From positions 6,208-70,207 of the forward strand of contig CAZIDY010000015.1 in NCBI GenBank assembly GCA_964538505.1: 64,000 nt of DNA, written 5' to 3'. The notes beneath the pieces were generated by a model. That model worked only from the letters and a program-made list of their open reading frames with translations. It searched no databases and was not told the origin of the DNA. Origin of the DNA: Zeimonas sp964538505. Lineage in GTDB: Bacteria > Pseudomonadota > Gammaproteobacteria > Burkholderiales > Burkholderiaceae_E. Positions 44,173-52,991 of the stretch are shown here, piece by piece. The position numbers were made by a program, and so were the translations under genes. Numbering within the stretch: the stretch's first letter is position 1; each line of letters opens with the position of its first letter.

Positions 44173-44322
44173 GCGAAGCGGTATACGCGCGCCGGAGCGG
44201 CGGTGCGCCACGCGTGCGCGCTGCTGATGGCGATCTTCGGCGTGAACTACTGCGTGCTGCCGCGGCCGGAGTACCTGTCGAGTGCGCTGCTCGACTGGGT
44301 CAGGCGGCTCGTGCGCGATTGA
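44173..44322 (+). other. Unassigned C-terminal gene fragment
   Basis: A frame different from the VWA fragment reads AAVRHACALLMAIFGVNYCVLPRPEYLSSALLDWVRRLVRD and stops at 44322. It looks like a real protein C-terminus but lacks an N-terminal part; I do not recognise the family. Its end overlaps the convergent thioesterase gene by 23 bp. Confidence 0.4.
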
Positions 44323-44779
44323 GTCGCTTCCATACCCCCGAGGCCGCTGCAACCGCACGCCCGTTTGCCGTCAGCACGCCACGCAGAAAGACGAGCGACG
44401 CCGTACGACGAACGACCTCCGGCCGCAGCAGCGTGACGAACTCGCCGATCCGCGCCGACGACAGGAACTGCATGTCGAACTGCACGGTGACGCAGGGAAC
44501 TCCGCCGGCGGCATTCCATGCTTCGAGCCCGAGTGCCCGGTCGGCGAAGGTCATCAGCATGCCGCCCTGGACGACGCCGAGCAGGTTCGCGTGCTTCGGC
44601 TCGGCGACGAATCCATAGTCCGTTGTTCCCGATTCGCGGCGTTCCCAGATCGGCCCGACATGGTCGATGAAGCCCTCGTCGACGTGGATCGCCCATCCCT
44701 CGCAGGCAGGGTCGACAGGCGGTGGGCGTGATCGGTCGTGGCTCAAGATTCGGCTCGCTGAAGGACGTTCGCAAGCCAT
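44300..44779 (-). CDS. PaaI-type hotdog-fold thioesterase
   Basis: A 159-aa cytoplasmic hotdog-fold protein. The segment GVVQGGMLMTFADRALGLEAW (about residues 68-88) is the hotdog helix of PaaI/YbgC-like acyl-CoA thioesterases, followed by VTVQFDMQFLSSARIGEFV. The substrate is unknown. ATG 44779 lies inside the 83-bp dispersed repeat, so the first three codons are repeat-derived; a downstream start may be the original one, although the next methionine is well inside the domain. Confidence 0.8.
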   Translation of the reverse strand: MACERPSASRILSHDRSRPPPVDPACEGWAIHVDEGFIDHVGPIWERRESGTTDYGFVAEPKHANLLGVVQGGMLMTFADRALGLEAWNAAGGVPCVTVQFDMQFLSSARIGEFVTLLRPEVVRRTASLVFLRGVLTANGRAVAAASGVWKRLNRARAA

Positions 44780-44853
44780 TTTGCTGCGAAACGCAGCGCT
44801 TTTCCGCGGGCAACTCCTTTCTCGACGGAAAATGCAGCGGAACGCAGCGTTCC
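44771..44853 (-). repeat. 83-bp dispersed repeat, copy 2 (inverted relative to copy 1)
   Basis: The reverse complement aligns without gaps to 35928-36010, with 8 mismatches in 83. It overlaps the start codon of the thioesterase gene at its 44771 end and covers the upstream leader. Confidence 0.85.
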
Positions 44854-44902
44854 GCGATCGAGGCGCTTTCGCATCTCTGAACGTGAACCGTATTAGACTG
44901 TC

Positions 44903-45025
44903 GCTTCCTTGGGGAGTAGCCTGCTTCCGCTTCCGGAAGCGCCTGCGTCAACACGCTCGGCCGCGCAACGCGCGCCGTGGTGCAGGCAGCGCACAAGCGC
45001 CTGGCGAGACCAACGGCATCCCGTC
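44903..45025 (+). ncRNA. yybP-ykoY (manganese) riboswitch
   Basis: The leader of mntP carries the conserved elements in order: CTTGGGGAGTAGCC near 44908-44922, a GC-rich hairpin (GCTTCC/GGAAGC), then GCGTCAACACG near 44945-44955. The closing element GGCGAGACC lies at 45003-45011. These are the hallmarks of the Mn2+-sensing yybP-ykoY class, which typically activates Mn exporter genes. The mntP start is 63 bp beyond. Confidence 0.85.
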
Positions 45026-45087
45026 GCAACGCAGGTCGGGCAGCGCGGGTTGTCGTGGTCCAGGCCCGGCCGCGGAATGCGCTCTCG

Positions 45088-45684
45088 ATGAACTTCGCAT
45101 CCACCGCTTTGCTCGCGCTGGCGATGTCCACCGATGCGTTCGCCGCAGCCATCGGCAAGGGCAGTGCGCTGCACGATCCGCGCTGGCGCGAGGCGCTTCG
45201 CACCGGGCTGATCTTCGGCGTGATCGAAGGCACGACGCCGATCATCGGCTGGCTGCTCGGGTCGGTTGCCGCCGACGCGGTCTCCGCGTGGGATCACTGG
45301 ATCGCGTTCGGGCTGCTCACGGTGCTCGGCATCCGGATGATCCTCGCCGGCCTCGAGCGGGACGCGCGCGAATGCGCGGCCGAGTTCCCGCGACGCATGC
45401 GGCATTCGTTCTGGATCCTCGCGATCACGGGCTTCGCGACGAGCATCGATGCAATGGCGGTCGGCGTGGGTCTGGCCTTTCTCGAGGTCGATATCGTTCC
45501 GGTGGCGATCACGATCGGCGTCACGACGCTGGTGATGGTGGCGCTGGGCGTGATGCTCGGTCGCGTGATCGGGACGGTTGCGGGTCGCAAGGCGGAGGTC
45601 GTCGGCGGCCTGATCCTGCTCGGCATCGGTGCGGGCATCCTGTACGAGCATCTGGGCGTCGAACTCGCGCTGGGCGTCGGTTGA
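45088..45684 (+). CDS. mntP: Manganese efflux pump MntP
   Basis: A 198-aa protein with 6 predicted membrane helices in two similar halves. Each half has the conserved aspartate motif of MntP: MSTDAFAAAIGKG (about residues 14-26) and TSIDAMAVGVGLAF (about 120-133). Exports Mn2+ when the cell is overloaded. Its placement behind a yybP-ykoY riboswitch strongly supports the assignment. ATG 45088 is the start giving the standard N-terminus. Confidence 0.92.
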   Translation: MNFASTALLALAMSTDAFAAAIGKGSALHDPRWREALRTGLIFGVIEGTTPIIGWLLGSVAADAVSAWDHWIAFGLLTVLGIRMILAGLERDARECAAEFPRRMRHSFWILAITGFATSIDAMAVGVGLAFLEVDIVPVAITIGVTTLVMVALGVMLGRVIGTVAGRKAEVVGGLILLGIGAGILYEHLGVELALGVG

Positions 45685-45700
45685 ACCGCTGCAGACCACG

Positions 45701-46477
45701 ATGACGAAAAACTTCAGCGACCATTTCTCCGAGGTGGCGAGCGACTACGCCGACGCACGCCCGACCTATCCGTCGGCTCTGTTCGACTGGCTTGCGTCGC
45801 GCTGTTCGCAGCACGAGCTCGCCTGGGATTGCGGCGCCGGCAGCGGGCAGGCGTCGATCGCGCTCGCCGCGCATTTCGCACGCGTGATCGCCACCGACGC
45901 GAGTGCTGCGCAGGTTGCGCGCGCCGCGCCGCATCTGCGCGTCGACTACCGCGTCGCACCGGCCGAGCGCAGCGGGCTCGATGCGGGCTGCGCGGATCTC
46001 GTCACCGTCGCGCAGGCGCTGCACTGGTTCGATCTCGACCGGTTCTGGCAGGAGGTACGGCGCGTTGCGCGACCCGGCGCGCTCTTTGCCGCGTGGACCT
46101 ACGGTCCGCTGCACGTCGAAGGCGACGAGGTCGACGCGCTCGTGCAGCGCTTTCGGGCGTTCATCGCACCATGGTGGCCCGACGAGCGCCGTCACGTCGA
46201 GAACGGCTATCGCGAGCTGCCGTTTCCGTTCGAGCGCCTCGATGCGCCGGTCTTCGCGATCGAGGCAAGCTGGAGCGTCGAACGGCTGCTCGGGTATCTG
46301 CGAAGCTGGTCGTCGGTTGCTCGCTTCCGGCAGGCGCGCGGCGAGGATCCGGTGCAGCAGTTCGAGGCCGCGTTGCGTGCCGCCTGGGGCGCGAGCGATC
46401 TCGAGCGCGGGATCCGCTGGCCGATCACCGTGCTGGCAGGTTTTGTCGACGCGGGAGCCCAAAGGGGAACAGCCTGA
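45701..46477 (+). CDS. Class I SAM-dependent methyltransferase
   Basis: A 258-aa cytoplasmic methyltransferase of the Methyltransf_11 type. SAM-binding motif I is AWDCGAGSGQASIALA (about residues 44-59), followed by the ATDAS acidic strand and VTVAQALHWFDL, the usual post-motif region of this trans-aconitate-methyltransferase-like group. The substrate is unknown. It lies 16 bp after mntP and 37 bp before the TetR gene. Confidence 0.85.
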   Translation: MTKNFSDHFSEVASDYADARPTYPSALFDWLASRCSQHELAWDCGAGSGQASIALAAHFARVIATDASAAQVARAAPHLRVDYRVAPAERSGLDAGCADLVTVAQALHWFDLDRFWQEVRRVARPGALFAAWTYGPLHVEGDEVDALVQRFRAFIAPWWPDERRHVENGYRELPFPFERLDAPVFAIEASWSVERLLGYLRSWSSVARFRQARGEDPVQQFEAALRAAWGASDLERGIRWPITVLAGFVDAGAQRGTA

Positions 46478-46514
46478 TTCGTCGCGCGGACGGGTTCGGG
46501 TAGCATTGCGCGCC

Positions 46515-47162
46515 ATGGCTACGCGCGCCCGCAATCGGAACGCTGTCGGTCGCGATCCGGAAGCGACACAGGAAGCCATTCTTGCCGCCGCCACGCACGA
46601 GTTCGCGCGCCACGGCCTGGACGGCGCCCGCGTCGATCGAATCGCCGCGCGGGCGAACGTCAACAAGCGGATGCTCTACTACTACTTCGGGCAGAAGGAG
46701 GCGCTGTTCCTCGCCGTGCTCGAGGGCGCCTATCGGCGCATCCGCGAAGAGGAGCATCGGCTCGATCTCGATCGCGTCGAACCTACCGAGGCAATCCGCC
46801 GGTTGATCGCCTTCACGTGGGACTACTACATCGCGAACCCGGAATTCCTCACGCTGCTGAACACCGAGAACCTGCATCGTGCGAAGCACCTGCAGAAGTC
46901 GTCGCAGATCCGCACGCTGCACTCGCCCTTCGTCGCATTGATCGCCGACGTGCTCGAGCGCGGCCGCAAGGCCGGCGTCTTTCGGGCCGGGGTCGATCCG
47001 GTGCAGCTCTACATCTCGATCGCCGGGTTGTCGTATTTCTACCTGAGCAACTCGTACACGCTGTCGACGGTGTTCGATCGCGATCTGCTGTCGCCGAAGG
47101 CGAAGGTCGAGCGGCTGTCGCACATGATCGATCTGGTGCTCGGGTACCTGGTGCGGGACTGA
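46515..47162 (+). CDS. TetR-family transcriptional regulator
   Basis: A 215-aa repressor-type protein. The N-terminal helix-turn-helix domain (ILAAATHEFARHGLDGARVDRIAARANVNKRMLYYYFGQKEALF, about residues 22-65) is canonical, with a RutR-like C-terminal ligand domain. It is adjacent to the convergent ABC transporter operon and is the best local candidate for binding the inverted repeats at 49882, 54003 and 54091; this is inference. Confidence 0.88.
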   Translation: MATRARNRNAVGRDPEATQEAILAAATHEFARHGLDGARVDRIAARANVNKRMLYYYFGQKEALFLAVLEGAYRRIREEEHRLDLDRVEPTEAIRRLIAFTWDYYIANPEFLTLLNTENLHRAKHLQKSSQIRTLHSPFVALIADVLERGRKAGVFRAGVDPVQLYISIAGLSYFYLSNSYTLSTVFDRDLLSPKAKVERLSHMIDLVLGYLVRD

Positions 47163-47174
47163 AACGCTCGCGCG

Positions 47175-47942
47175 TCACTCCATCCCGAGCAGCTTGTAGA
47201 TGCGCCGTGTGTACACGCCGAAGCGCTCGTGCGTTTTCAGATCGAGCGTGCGCGGGCGCGGCAGGTCGATCTCGAAGTTGTCGGCCATGCGCGCGGGGCC
47301 TGCGGTGAACACGACGACCCGCGTGCCGAGGAACACCGCTTCGGAAATGCCGTGCGTGACGAAGATGATCGTCTTGCCCGATTCCTTCCAGATGCGCAGC
47401 AGCTCGAGGTTCATCTTCTCGCGCGTGAGTGCATCGAGCGCGCCGAAGGGCTCGTCCATCAGCACGAGCTTCGGGTCGTGCACGAGCGCACGTGCGATCG
47501 CGGCGCGCTGCTGCATACCGCCGGAGAGCTCGTACGGATACTTCTGTTCGTAGCCGTCGAGGCCGACGAGGGCGAGCAACGAGCGCGCACGCTCGCGTGC
47601 CTCGGCCATCGGCAGCCCGAGCAGTTCGGCAGGCAGCAGCACGTTGTCGAGGATGCGGCGCCATTTCAGGAGCAGCGGCTGCTGGAACACCATTCCGGTG
47701 TCGCGCGCCGGATCGAAGGGGTGCGTCGCCGATCCGATCCGCACTTCGCCTCCGTCGTGCGGATGCAGTCCGGCGAGGATCTTCAGCAGCGTCGATTTTC
47801 CGCAGCCCGAGGGGCCGACCAGCGAGACGAGCTCGCCCGGCAGGACGTCGAAGGTCGCGTCGGAGATCGCCAGGTGCTCGGTGCGGCCGCTGCGATACAC
47901 CTTGCGCACGCCGGCCAGGCGAATGAAGGGCTCGACGCTCAT
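47175..47942 (-). CDS. ABC transporter ATP-binding protein, nitrate/taurine/NMT1 type
   Basis: A 255-aa ATPase with Walker A VGPSGCGKST (about residues 42-51), signature LSGGMQQRAAIARAL (about 139-153), Walker B LVLMDEPFGALD, and the switch histidine in VTHGISEA. The MDEPFGALDALTR ending is typical of the SsuB/TauB/ThiZ group. It overlaps the permease gene by ATGA and partners with the binding protein at 49977. Confidence 0.92.
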   Translation of the reverse strand: MSVEPFIRLAGVRKVYRSGRTEHLAISDATFDVLPGELVSLVGPSGCGKSTLLKILAGLHPHDGGEVRIGSATHPFDPARDTGMVFQQPLLLKWRRILDNVLLPAELLGLPMAEARERARSLLALVGLDGYEQKYPYELSGGMQQRAAIARALVHDPKLVLMDEPFGALDALTREKMNLELLRIWKESGKTIIFVTHGISEAVFLGTRVVVFTAGPARMADNFEIDLPRPRTLDLKTHERFGVYTRRIYKLLGME

Positions 47943-48706
47943 GTCACCCGGGCGTCCTTGGGCACGAGCAGCCTTTCGAGCAGCAGCACCAGGCCGTAGA
48001 GCAGCATGCCGAGCAGCGTGATCAGGATCACCGCCATGAACATCGCGGGCGTATCGAGCGTTACCTGCACCTGCAGCATCAGGTACCCCAGGCCCCGGTC
48101 GGAGCCGAGGAACTCGCCGACGATCGCTCCCGCCACCGCGAGGATTGCCGCCACCTTCATCCCCGCGAAGATGTACGGCAGCGACCCGGGCAGCTGGATC
48201 TTCGTGAACAGTTGCCAGCGCGTGCCACGCAGCGAGCGCACGAGGTCGAGCAGCTCGGGCTCGATCTCGCGCAGTCCGCGTGCGGTGGTCAGCAGGATCG
48301 GAAAGACGGCGATCGAGAACGCCATGATCGTGTTCGGGAATACGCCGTACTTGAACCAGACGATGAACAGGGGCCCGAGCGCGACCTTGGGGATCATGTT
48401 CAGCGTGACGATCAGCGGCAGCAGCAGCGCCTCGAGCGTCTTCGACCATGTGAAGACGAGCGCGAGCACCACGCCGATGACGAGCGCGAGCAGGTAGCCG
48501 CCGAAGATCTCGGTGCCGGTGACGAGCGAGTTCGCCCACCAGTCGTAGTTCGGCGACAGCAGTGCCTGGAAGGTCGCCTGCGGCGACGGCATCACGAACT
48601 GGGGTACGTCGCCGATCCGGACGAACAGGTACCAGGCGAGGAGCAGCGCCAGATGCGCGAGGATGGCCAGCGCGTAGCGGCCGGTGTTCAAACCGGTGCG
48701 GTTCAT
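47939..48706 (-). CDS. ABC transporter permease, nitrate/taurine/NMT1 type
   Basis: A 255-aa inner-membrane protein with 6 predicted helices. The BPD_transp_1 EAA-like loop is visible around GLREIEPELLDLVRSLRGTRWQLFTKIQLPGSLP (about residues 143-176), which contacts the ATPase. It belongs to the SsuC/TauC/ThiX-type permeases. The dihydrodipicolinate-synthase-like gene lies 31 bp upstream on the same strand, suggesting one operon. Confidence 0.9.
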   Translation of the reverse strand: MNRTGLNTGRYALAILAHLALLLAWYLFVRIGDVPQFVMPSPQATFQALLSPNYDWWANSLVTGTEIFGGYLLALVIGVVLALVFTWSKTLEALLLPLIVTLNMIPKVALGPLFIVWFKYGVFPNTIMAFSIAVFPILLTTARGLREIEPELLDLVRSLRGTRWQLFTKIQLPGSLPYIFAGMKVAAILAVAGAIVGEFLGSDRGLGYLMLQVQVTLDTPAMFMAVILITLLGMLLYGLVLLLERLLVPKDARVT

Positions 48707-48737
48707 CGGCGCGAGCGTACCCGACTGTGGGACACGC

Positions 48738-49802
48738 TCACGCGAGCCATCGTTCGAGGTGGGCAGCGACGAATGCGTCGTCCGACAGGTCGGCGTGCTC
48801 GCGGCAGACGCGGTCGATCTCGTCGAGCTGGCCCGGCGACAGCGTCTCGTCCGGGTCCAGGCAACGGATCGTCGACAGCAGGCCCTGGCGGCGCAGCACC
48901 TCGTGGCATCCGGGGATGCAGCCGGCGAAGTCGTGACGCACGTCGAAGAACGCGCTGTTGCAATCGGTGACGCGCGAATCGAGCGCGAGCAGTTCGTCGT
49001 CGACGCGGTCTTCGGCGGTCGCGGCGTGGATGCGCTCGAGCAGTGCGACGGCGCCTTTCGTCCACACGCTCCAGTGCCCGAGCAGCCCGCCCCGGATGCG
49101 AACGCGGATCTCCTCGCCGTCGCGCTGCACGCAGTACGGTGAGAGCAGGTCCAGCACGATATGGTCGTCGTTGCCGGTGTAGAGCGCCACGCGCTTCTCG
49201 GCACGGGCGGCAACGACGCCGCGTACGACATCGAGCGTGCGATAGCGGTCGAACGGTGCCATCTTGATCGCGACGACGTTGTCGATCGACGCGAAGCGAC
49301 GCCAGAACGATTCGGTCAAAGCGATGCCGCCGACGGCCGTCTGCAGATAGAAGCCGACGAGCGGGATCACTTCGGCGACGGCCTCGCAGTGGGCGACGAG
49401 CTCGTCTTCGGACGCGCCCTTCATCGCCGCCAGCGACAGCAGGCCGGCGTGGTAGCCGTGCGCGATCGCGACGCTCGCCTCGCCGATCGCCTGCTGCGTC
49501 CGGCCGGCGAGGCCGGCGATCATCACCAGCGGGCGCTGCGCCCACTCGCGCGCCGTGGTGGCGGCGAGCTCGAGCACCGGCTCGTAGAGCCCGACGTCGC
49601 GGATCGCGAACTGCGTCGAGTGCACGCCGACGGCGAGGCCCCCGGAACCGGCGTCGATGTAGTAGCGGGTGAGCGCACGCTGGTGTCGGCGATCGAAGCG
49701 GCCGTCGGGTTCGAGCGCGAGCGGATGCGCGGGGATGACGGTGCCTCGTTGCAGCAGCGCGAGGACCTCGGCGGGCAGTTCCGATCGGTGAAGCGTCATC
49801 AC
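48738..49802 (-). CDS. Dihydrodipicolinate synthase-family aldolase/lyase
   Basis: A 354-aa TIM-barrel protein of the DapA/NAL superfamily. The catalytic lysine fits K180 in VVAIKMAPFD and the aromatic residue of the triad fits Y152 in GFYLQ. Unlike true DapA, the N-terminal GTVIPAHPLAL motif and long C-terminal helices match a catabolic subfamily. Substrates of such relatives are pyruvate-derived keto acids or similar; the exact one is unknown. It is the first gene of the minus-strand transporter operon and shares a control region with the divergent binding-protein gene. Confidence 0.8.
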   Translation of the reverse strand: MMTLHRSELPAEVLALLQRGTVIPAHPLALEPDGRFDRRHQRALTRYYIDAGSGGLAVGVHSTQFAIRDVGLYEPVLELAATTAREWAQRPLVMIAGLAGRTQQAIGEASVAIAHGYHAGLLSLAAMKGASEDELVAHCEAVAEVIPLVGFYLQTAVGGIALTESFWRRFASIDNVVAIKMAPFDRYRTLDVVRGVVAARAEKRVALYTGNDDHIVLDLLSPYCVQRDGEEIRVRIRGGLLGHWSVWTKGAVALLERIHAATAEDRVDDELLALDSRVTDCNSAFFDVRHDFAGCIPGCHEVLRRQGLLSTIRCLDPDETLSPGQLDEIDRVCREHADLSDDAFVAAHLERWLA

Positions 49803-49881
49803 GGAAGAGTGCGGGAAAATCGGGATGCCCGCCGCTGGCGGAACGGCGTCGTGCAGGCTGGAATCGCGTTACACTGGATTG

Positions 49882-49896
49882 TAACCATCCGGTTAA
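49882..49896. promoter_or_regulatory. Palindromic operator-like site between transporter genes
   Basis: TAACC-ATCC-GGTTA is a perfect 5-bp-arm inverted repeat in an AT-rich patch, about 80 bp from both divergent start codons. It fits the pattern TTAACC-N4-GGTTAA shared with 54091-54108. Confidence 0.55.
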
Positions 49897-49976
49897 TTTA
49901 CTCTAGCGCAGCAGCGCCGAAGCGTCAACGCGCACCGGCGTCGATGCGATCGACGAAGGCCGTACATGGAGGAGCG

Positions 49977-50993
49977 ATGATGAGGAGTGGAAAGTCGATG
50001 TTCGGCGCCGCGCTGGCGGCGGTAGCGCTGGCGATCGGCGCGACGCCGGCGAGCGCACAGGCGCAGAAGCTCGAGAAGCTCGATTTCGTGCTGAACTGGG
50101 TGCCGGGCGGCGACCATGCTCCGTACTACTACGCGAAGCAGCTCGGGTGGTACGAGAAGGAGGGCATCGAGCTGAATCTCGAGCCCGGCAAGGGCTCGGC
50201 GATCGCTACGCAGAAGGTGGGGGCGGGCGCCAATCCGATCGGCCTGGCCGACATGGCCGGCGTGCTTGTCGCCAAAGGCAAGGGCGCCGATACCGTCGCG
50301 GTCTACAACGTCTACGCGAACTCGCCGCAGGGCATGTACTGGCTGAAGAGTTCGGGAATCTCGGGAGTGAAGGACTTCCCGGGCAAGAAGATCGGGAATC
50401 CGGCCGCCGACGGTGCGCGCGTGATGTGGCCGGCGCTGGCGAAGGCGAACGGCATCGATCCGAAGTCGGTCACCTGGGTGAACATCGACGCGAACGGCAA
50501 GCTCGCGGCCTTGAAGGCAAAGTCGATCGACGTGACGACCTCGTTCTACAACCTGCATCACGTCTTCCAGCGCGAGCTCGGCGACGATATGGGCTTTCTC
50601 GCGTGGCGCGATGCGGGACTGAACCCCTACGGCAACTCGATCATCGTCAACGCGAAGTTCCTCGAGGCGAACCGGCCGCTGATCGATCGCTTCGTGAAGG
50701 TTACGCAGCGTGCGTTTCGCGAGTGTGTCGAGAAACCCGAGCCGTGCGTGCAGGCGCTGGTCGACGCGAATGGTGCGCTGAAGTTCGACAACGAGCTGCA
50801 GAACTGGAAGCTCGTGGAAGTGCTGATGAGCGACAGGTTCTCGCGCGAGGTGGCGCTTGGCATCCACGAGGACCAGCGCATGCAGGACGACTACGAGCTC
50901 GTGCGCGAGTACGTCGGCATCGACAAGCCCTTCGACGTCAAGAGCGTCTACACGAACGAGTTCCTCGATCGTTCGATCAGGATGCCGAAGTGA
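49977..50993 (+). CDS. NMT1/THI5-like ABC transporter substrate-binding protein
   Basis: A 338-aa periplasmic binding protein with a signal peptide cleaved near ASAQAQ (about residue 29). The mature start, LDFVLNWVPGGDHAPYYYAKQLGWYEKEGIELNLEPGKGS, is the NMT1/THI5 signature. Relatives bind pyrimidines such as HMP, riboflavin or other small heterocycles. A GGAGGAG ribosome-binding site precedes ATG 49977. It is divergent from, but belongs with, the ATPase and permease at 47175-48706. Confidence 0.88.
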   Translation: MMRSGKSMFGAALAAVALAIGATPASAQAQKLEKLDFVLNWVPGGDHAPYYYAKQLGWYEKEGIELNLEPGKGSAIATQKVGAGANPIGLADMAGVLVAKGKGADTVAVYNVYANSPQGMYWLKSSGISGVKDFPGKKIGNPAADGARVMWPALAKANGIDPKSVTWVNIDANGKLAALKAKSIDVTTSFYNLHHVFQRELGDDMGFLAWRDAGLNPYGNSIIVNAKFLEANRPLIDRFVKVTQRAFRECVEKPEPCVQALVDANGALKFDNELQNWKLVEVLMSDRFSREVALGIHEDQRMQDDYELVREYVGIDKPFDVKSVYTNEFLDRSIRMPK

Positions 50994-51033
50994 GCGGAGC
51001 GCCGCGCGCGGCTTTTGCTGCGCGCGGTGCGGC

Positions 51034-51951
51034 TCAGCCGAGCTCGGGGCCGGCAACGAGAAAGACGCGACGATCGTCGCCCGGCGCGCGCTCGAGCGCG
51101 TGCAGCATCCGCGTGAACGGGCGCTGCTCGACGAACCCGCGTTCGGCGAGAGCGTCGAGCAGCGGACGGTGACGATCGAGCGCGTCGACGTACACCGGCC
51201 CGCTGATCGAAGACAGTGCCGCGTCGAGCAGCAGCGGCACGGCGGCGGCGTTCTCGCAGACGAGCGGCCCGATCTGCGTCGCGTCGTGGCCGTCGCGCCC
51301 TAGCACGAAGCCAGCCGGCCGGCCGTCGTGTTCGACGACGTGTGCGGCCGGCGGCAGGCGCGTCGCCAGGCGACGTAGCAGCGCCGTGCGATCGCCGCCG
51401 AATGCCGTTCGATCGAGCGCCGCGATCGCTTGCCAGTCCCGCTCGTCGAGCGGGCGCACGGCGGTGTGCCCCGGCACGCCGTCGGCCGTTGTCTTCGGTA
51501 GCGATTCGCCCCGATATCGGCGAAAGCCCCAACTGTCGACGAAGCCTTCCCGCACGTAGACGGAACGTCCGGCGGGCGTGGCATCGAGCACGCCGCCCGA
51601 GCCGCTGCGCGCGAGATCCTCGAGCGCGTGGCGCAGCAGGCGTTGCGCATAGCCGCGACCGCGGAACTCGGGGAGCACGAGCACCATGCTGACCCAGGCA
51701 AAGGCGTCGCCGTAGGGAAGGATGACGATCGACGCGGCGAGCGCTTCGCCGTCGCCGGGGCGAATGCCCCAGCCGCGCCCGAGTTCGAGCATCATTCGCC
51801 AGTCGGCTTCGTTCTGGTTCCACGAAGCCGCACGCGACAGCGCGACGGCGTCCGGCAGGTCGTGTGCGTCGAGCGTGCGGATCGGTGCGTCGGCAGTCGA
51901 CTCCGGACTCGCCCCGGATCCGGCGTCGGCGCCCGAATCAGTACTTCCCAT
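51034..51951 (-). CDS. Tandem GNAT-domain acetyltransferase
   Basis: A 305-aa protein whose N-terminal half has a clear GNAT acetyl-CoA loop: VLPEFRGRGYAQRLLRHALEDL (about residues 92-113). A second, diverged GNAT module follows (VLGRDGHDATQIGPLVCENAAAV). Such tandem enzymes acetylate small amines or aminoglycosides, but the substrate is not predictable. Its start overlaps the 3' end of the epimerase gene by 14 bp. Confidence 0.8.
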   Translation of the reverse strand: MGSTDSGADAGSGASPESTADAPIRTLDAHDLPDAVALSRAASWNQNEADWRMMLELGRGWGIRPGDGEALAASIVILPYGDAFAWVSMVLVLPEFRGRGYAQRLLRHALEDLARSGSGGVLDATPAGRSVYVREGFVDSWGFRRYRGESLPKTTADGVPGHTAVRPLDERDWQAIAALDRTAFGGDRTALLRRLATRLPPAAHVVEHDGRPAGFVLGRDGHDATQIGPLVCENAAAVPLLLDAALSSISGPVYVDALDRHRPLLDALAERGFVEQRPFTRMLHALERAPGDDRRVFLVAGPELG

Positions 51952-52978
51952 CGCGCGTCTCGAAATGCGTCGGCTTGCCGTGGCTCGCGCCGCCGCGGGC
52001 GACCCAGTCGGCGGTCCAGTCGATCATCCGCTCGAGCGGTACGCGCGGCTTGCCGAACAGGCGCTGCGATTCGCTCGTGTCCTCGAGCCATGCCGTGGGC
52101 GCTTCGCGGCCGACGAGCTTCGGCGTGCGCCCGAAGCGCTCGCCGAACTGCCCGGCGAGCCAGCGGATACTCGTGTGCTCGGGGCCGGTGACGTTGATCG
52201 GCGTCGCCGGCGTCGTGCAGTGCGCGAGCAGCCGCAACGACTGCTCGTTCGCGTCTGCCTGCCAGATGACGTTCGCGTAGCCCATCGCCAGGTCGATCTC
52301 TCGCTGCTCGAATACCGCGGAGGCGACGTCGTGCAGCACGCCGTAGCGCATGTCGATTGCATACGACAGGCGCACGAAGCGGCCGGGTGTTCCGTGCTGC
52401 TGCGAGCCGTACTCGAACATCCGCTCACGCCCGACACACGAGTTGGCGTAGTCGCCGGCGGGCGGGTTCGGCGCGACGCTCTCATCGGCGCCGGGGCCGT
52501 CGACGGGTACGAAGGGATAGACGCAGGCGGTGGAGAACGAGACGATCCGCGCGTCGCGCCAGACCTCGGCGACGTTCATCGGCACGCCGACGTTCATCAT
52601 CCACGTGAGAGCTGCGTTGCCGGCGGCGCCGAACTTGTGGCCGGCCATGAAGACGACGTTGCGCACGCCGTCGCCGACGTTGGGCAGCCGCTCGAGGGCG
52701 GCGCGGTCGAGCAGGTCGCAGGCGATGCACTCGACGCCGTGCGCCTCGAGCGATGCGCGCGTGGCCGGATCGGAGAAGCGCGCGACCCCGATGACGCGAC
52801 GGCCGGGCAGCGCGCGCTTCGCCATGCGCGCGAGCGTCGGCCCCATCTTGCCGCCGACGCCGAGTACGATGATGTCGCCGTCGACGCGCTCCAGGTCGGC
52901 GGCGAGCGCGGGCGTGGGTTCGCTCAGGAAATCCTCGAGCGTGTCGACGCTGTCGAAGCGTTGCGGCAGGGGCTGCAT
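51938..52978 (-). CDS. NAD-dependent epimerase/dehydratase-family protein
   Basis: A 346-aa extended-SDR protein. The Rossmann motif is VLGVGGKMGPTLARMAKRALPG, which departs from the canonical GxxGxxG, and the active-site tyrosine lysine pair is not clear (YANSCVGRE sits where YxxxK is expected). It may be an epimerase-fold dehydrogenase with altered catalysis. It lies 13 bp after the MetE-like gene and in the same operon. Confidence 0.75.
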   Translation of the reverse strand: MQPLPQRFDSVDTLEDFLSEPTPALAADLERVDGDIIVLGVGGKMGPTLARMAKRALPGRRVIGVARFSDPATRASLEAHGVECIACDLLDRAALERLPNVGDGVRNVVFMAGHKFGAAGNAALTWMMNVGVPMNVAEVWRDARIVSFSTACVYPFVPVDGPGADESVAPNPPAGDYANSCVGRERMFEYGSQQHGTPGRFVRLSYAIDMRYGVLHDVASAVFEQREIDLAMGYANVIWQADANEQSLRLLAHCTTPATPINVTGPEHTSIRWLAGQFGERFGRTPKLVGREAPTAWLEDTSESQRLFGKPRVPLERMIDWTADWVARGGASHGKPTHFETRDGKY

Positions 52979-52991
52979 GGGTTGCGGTCCT

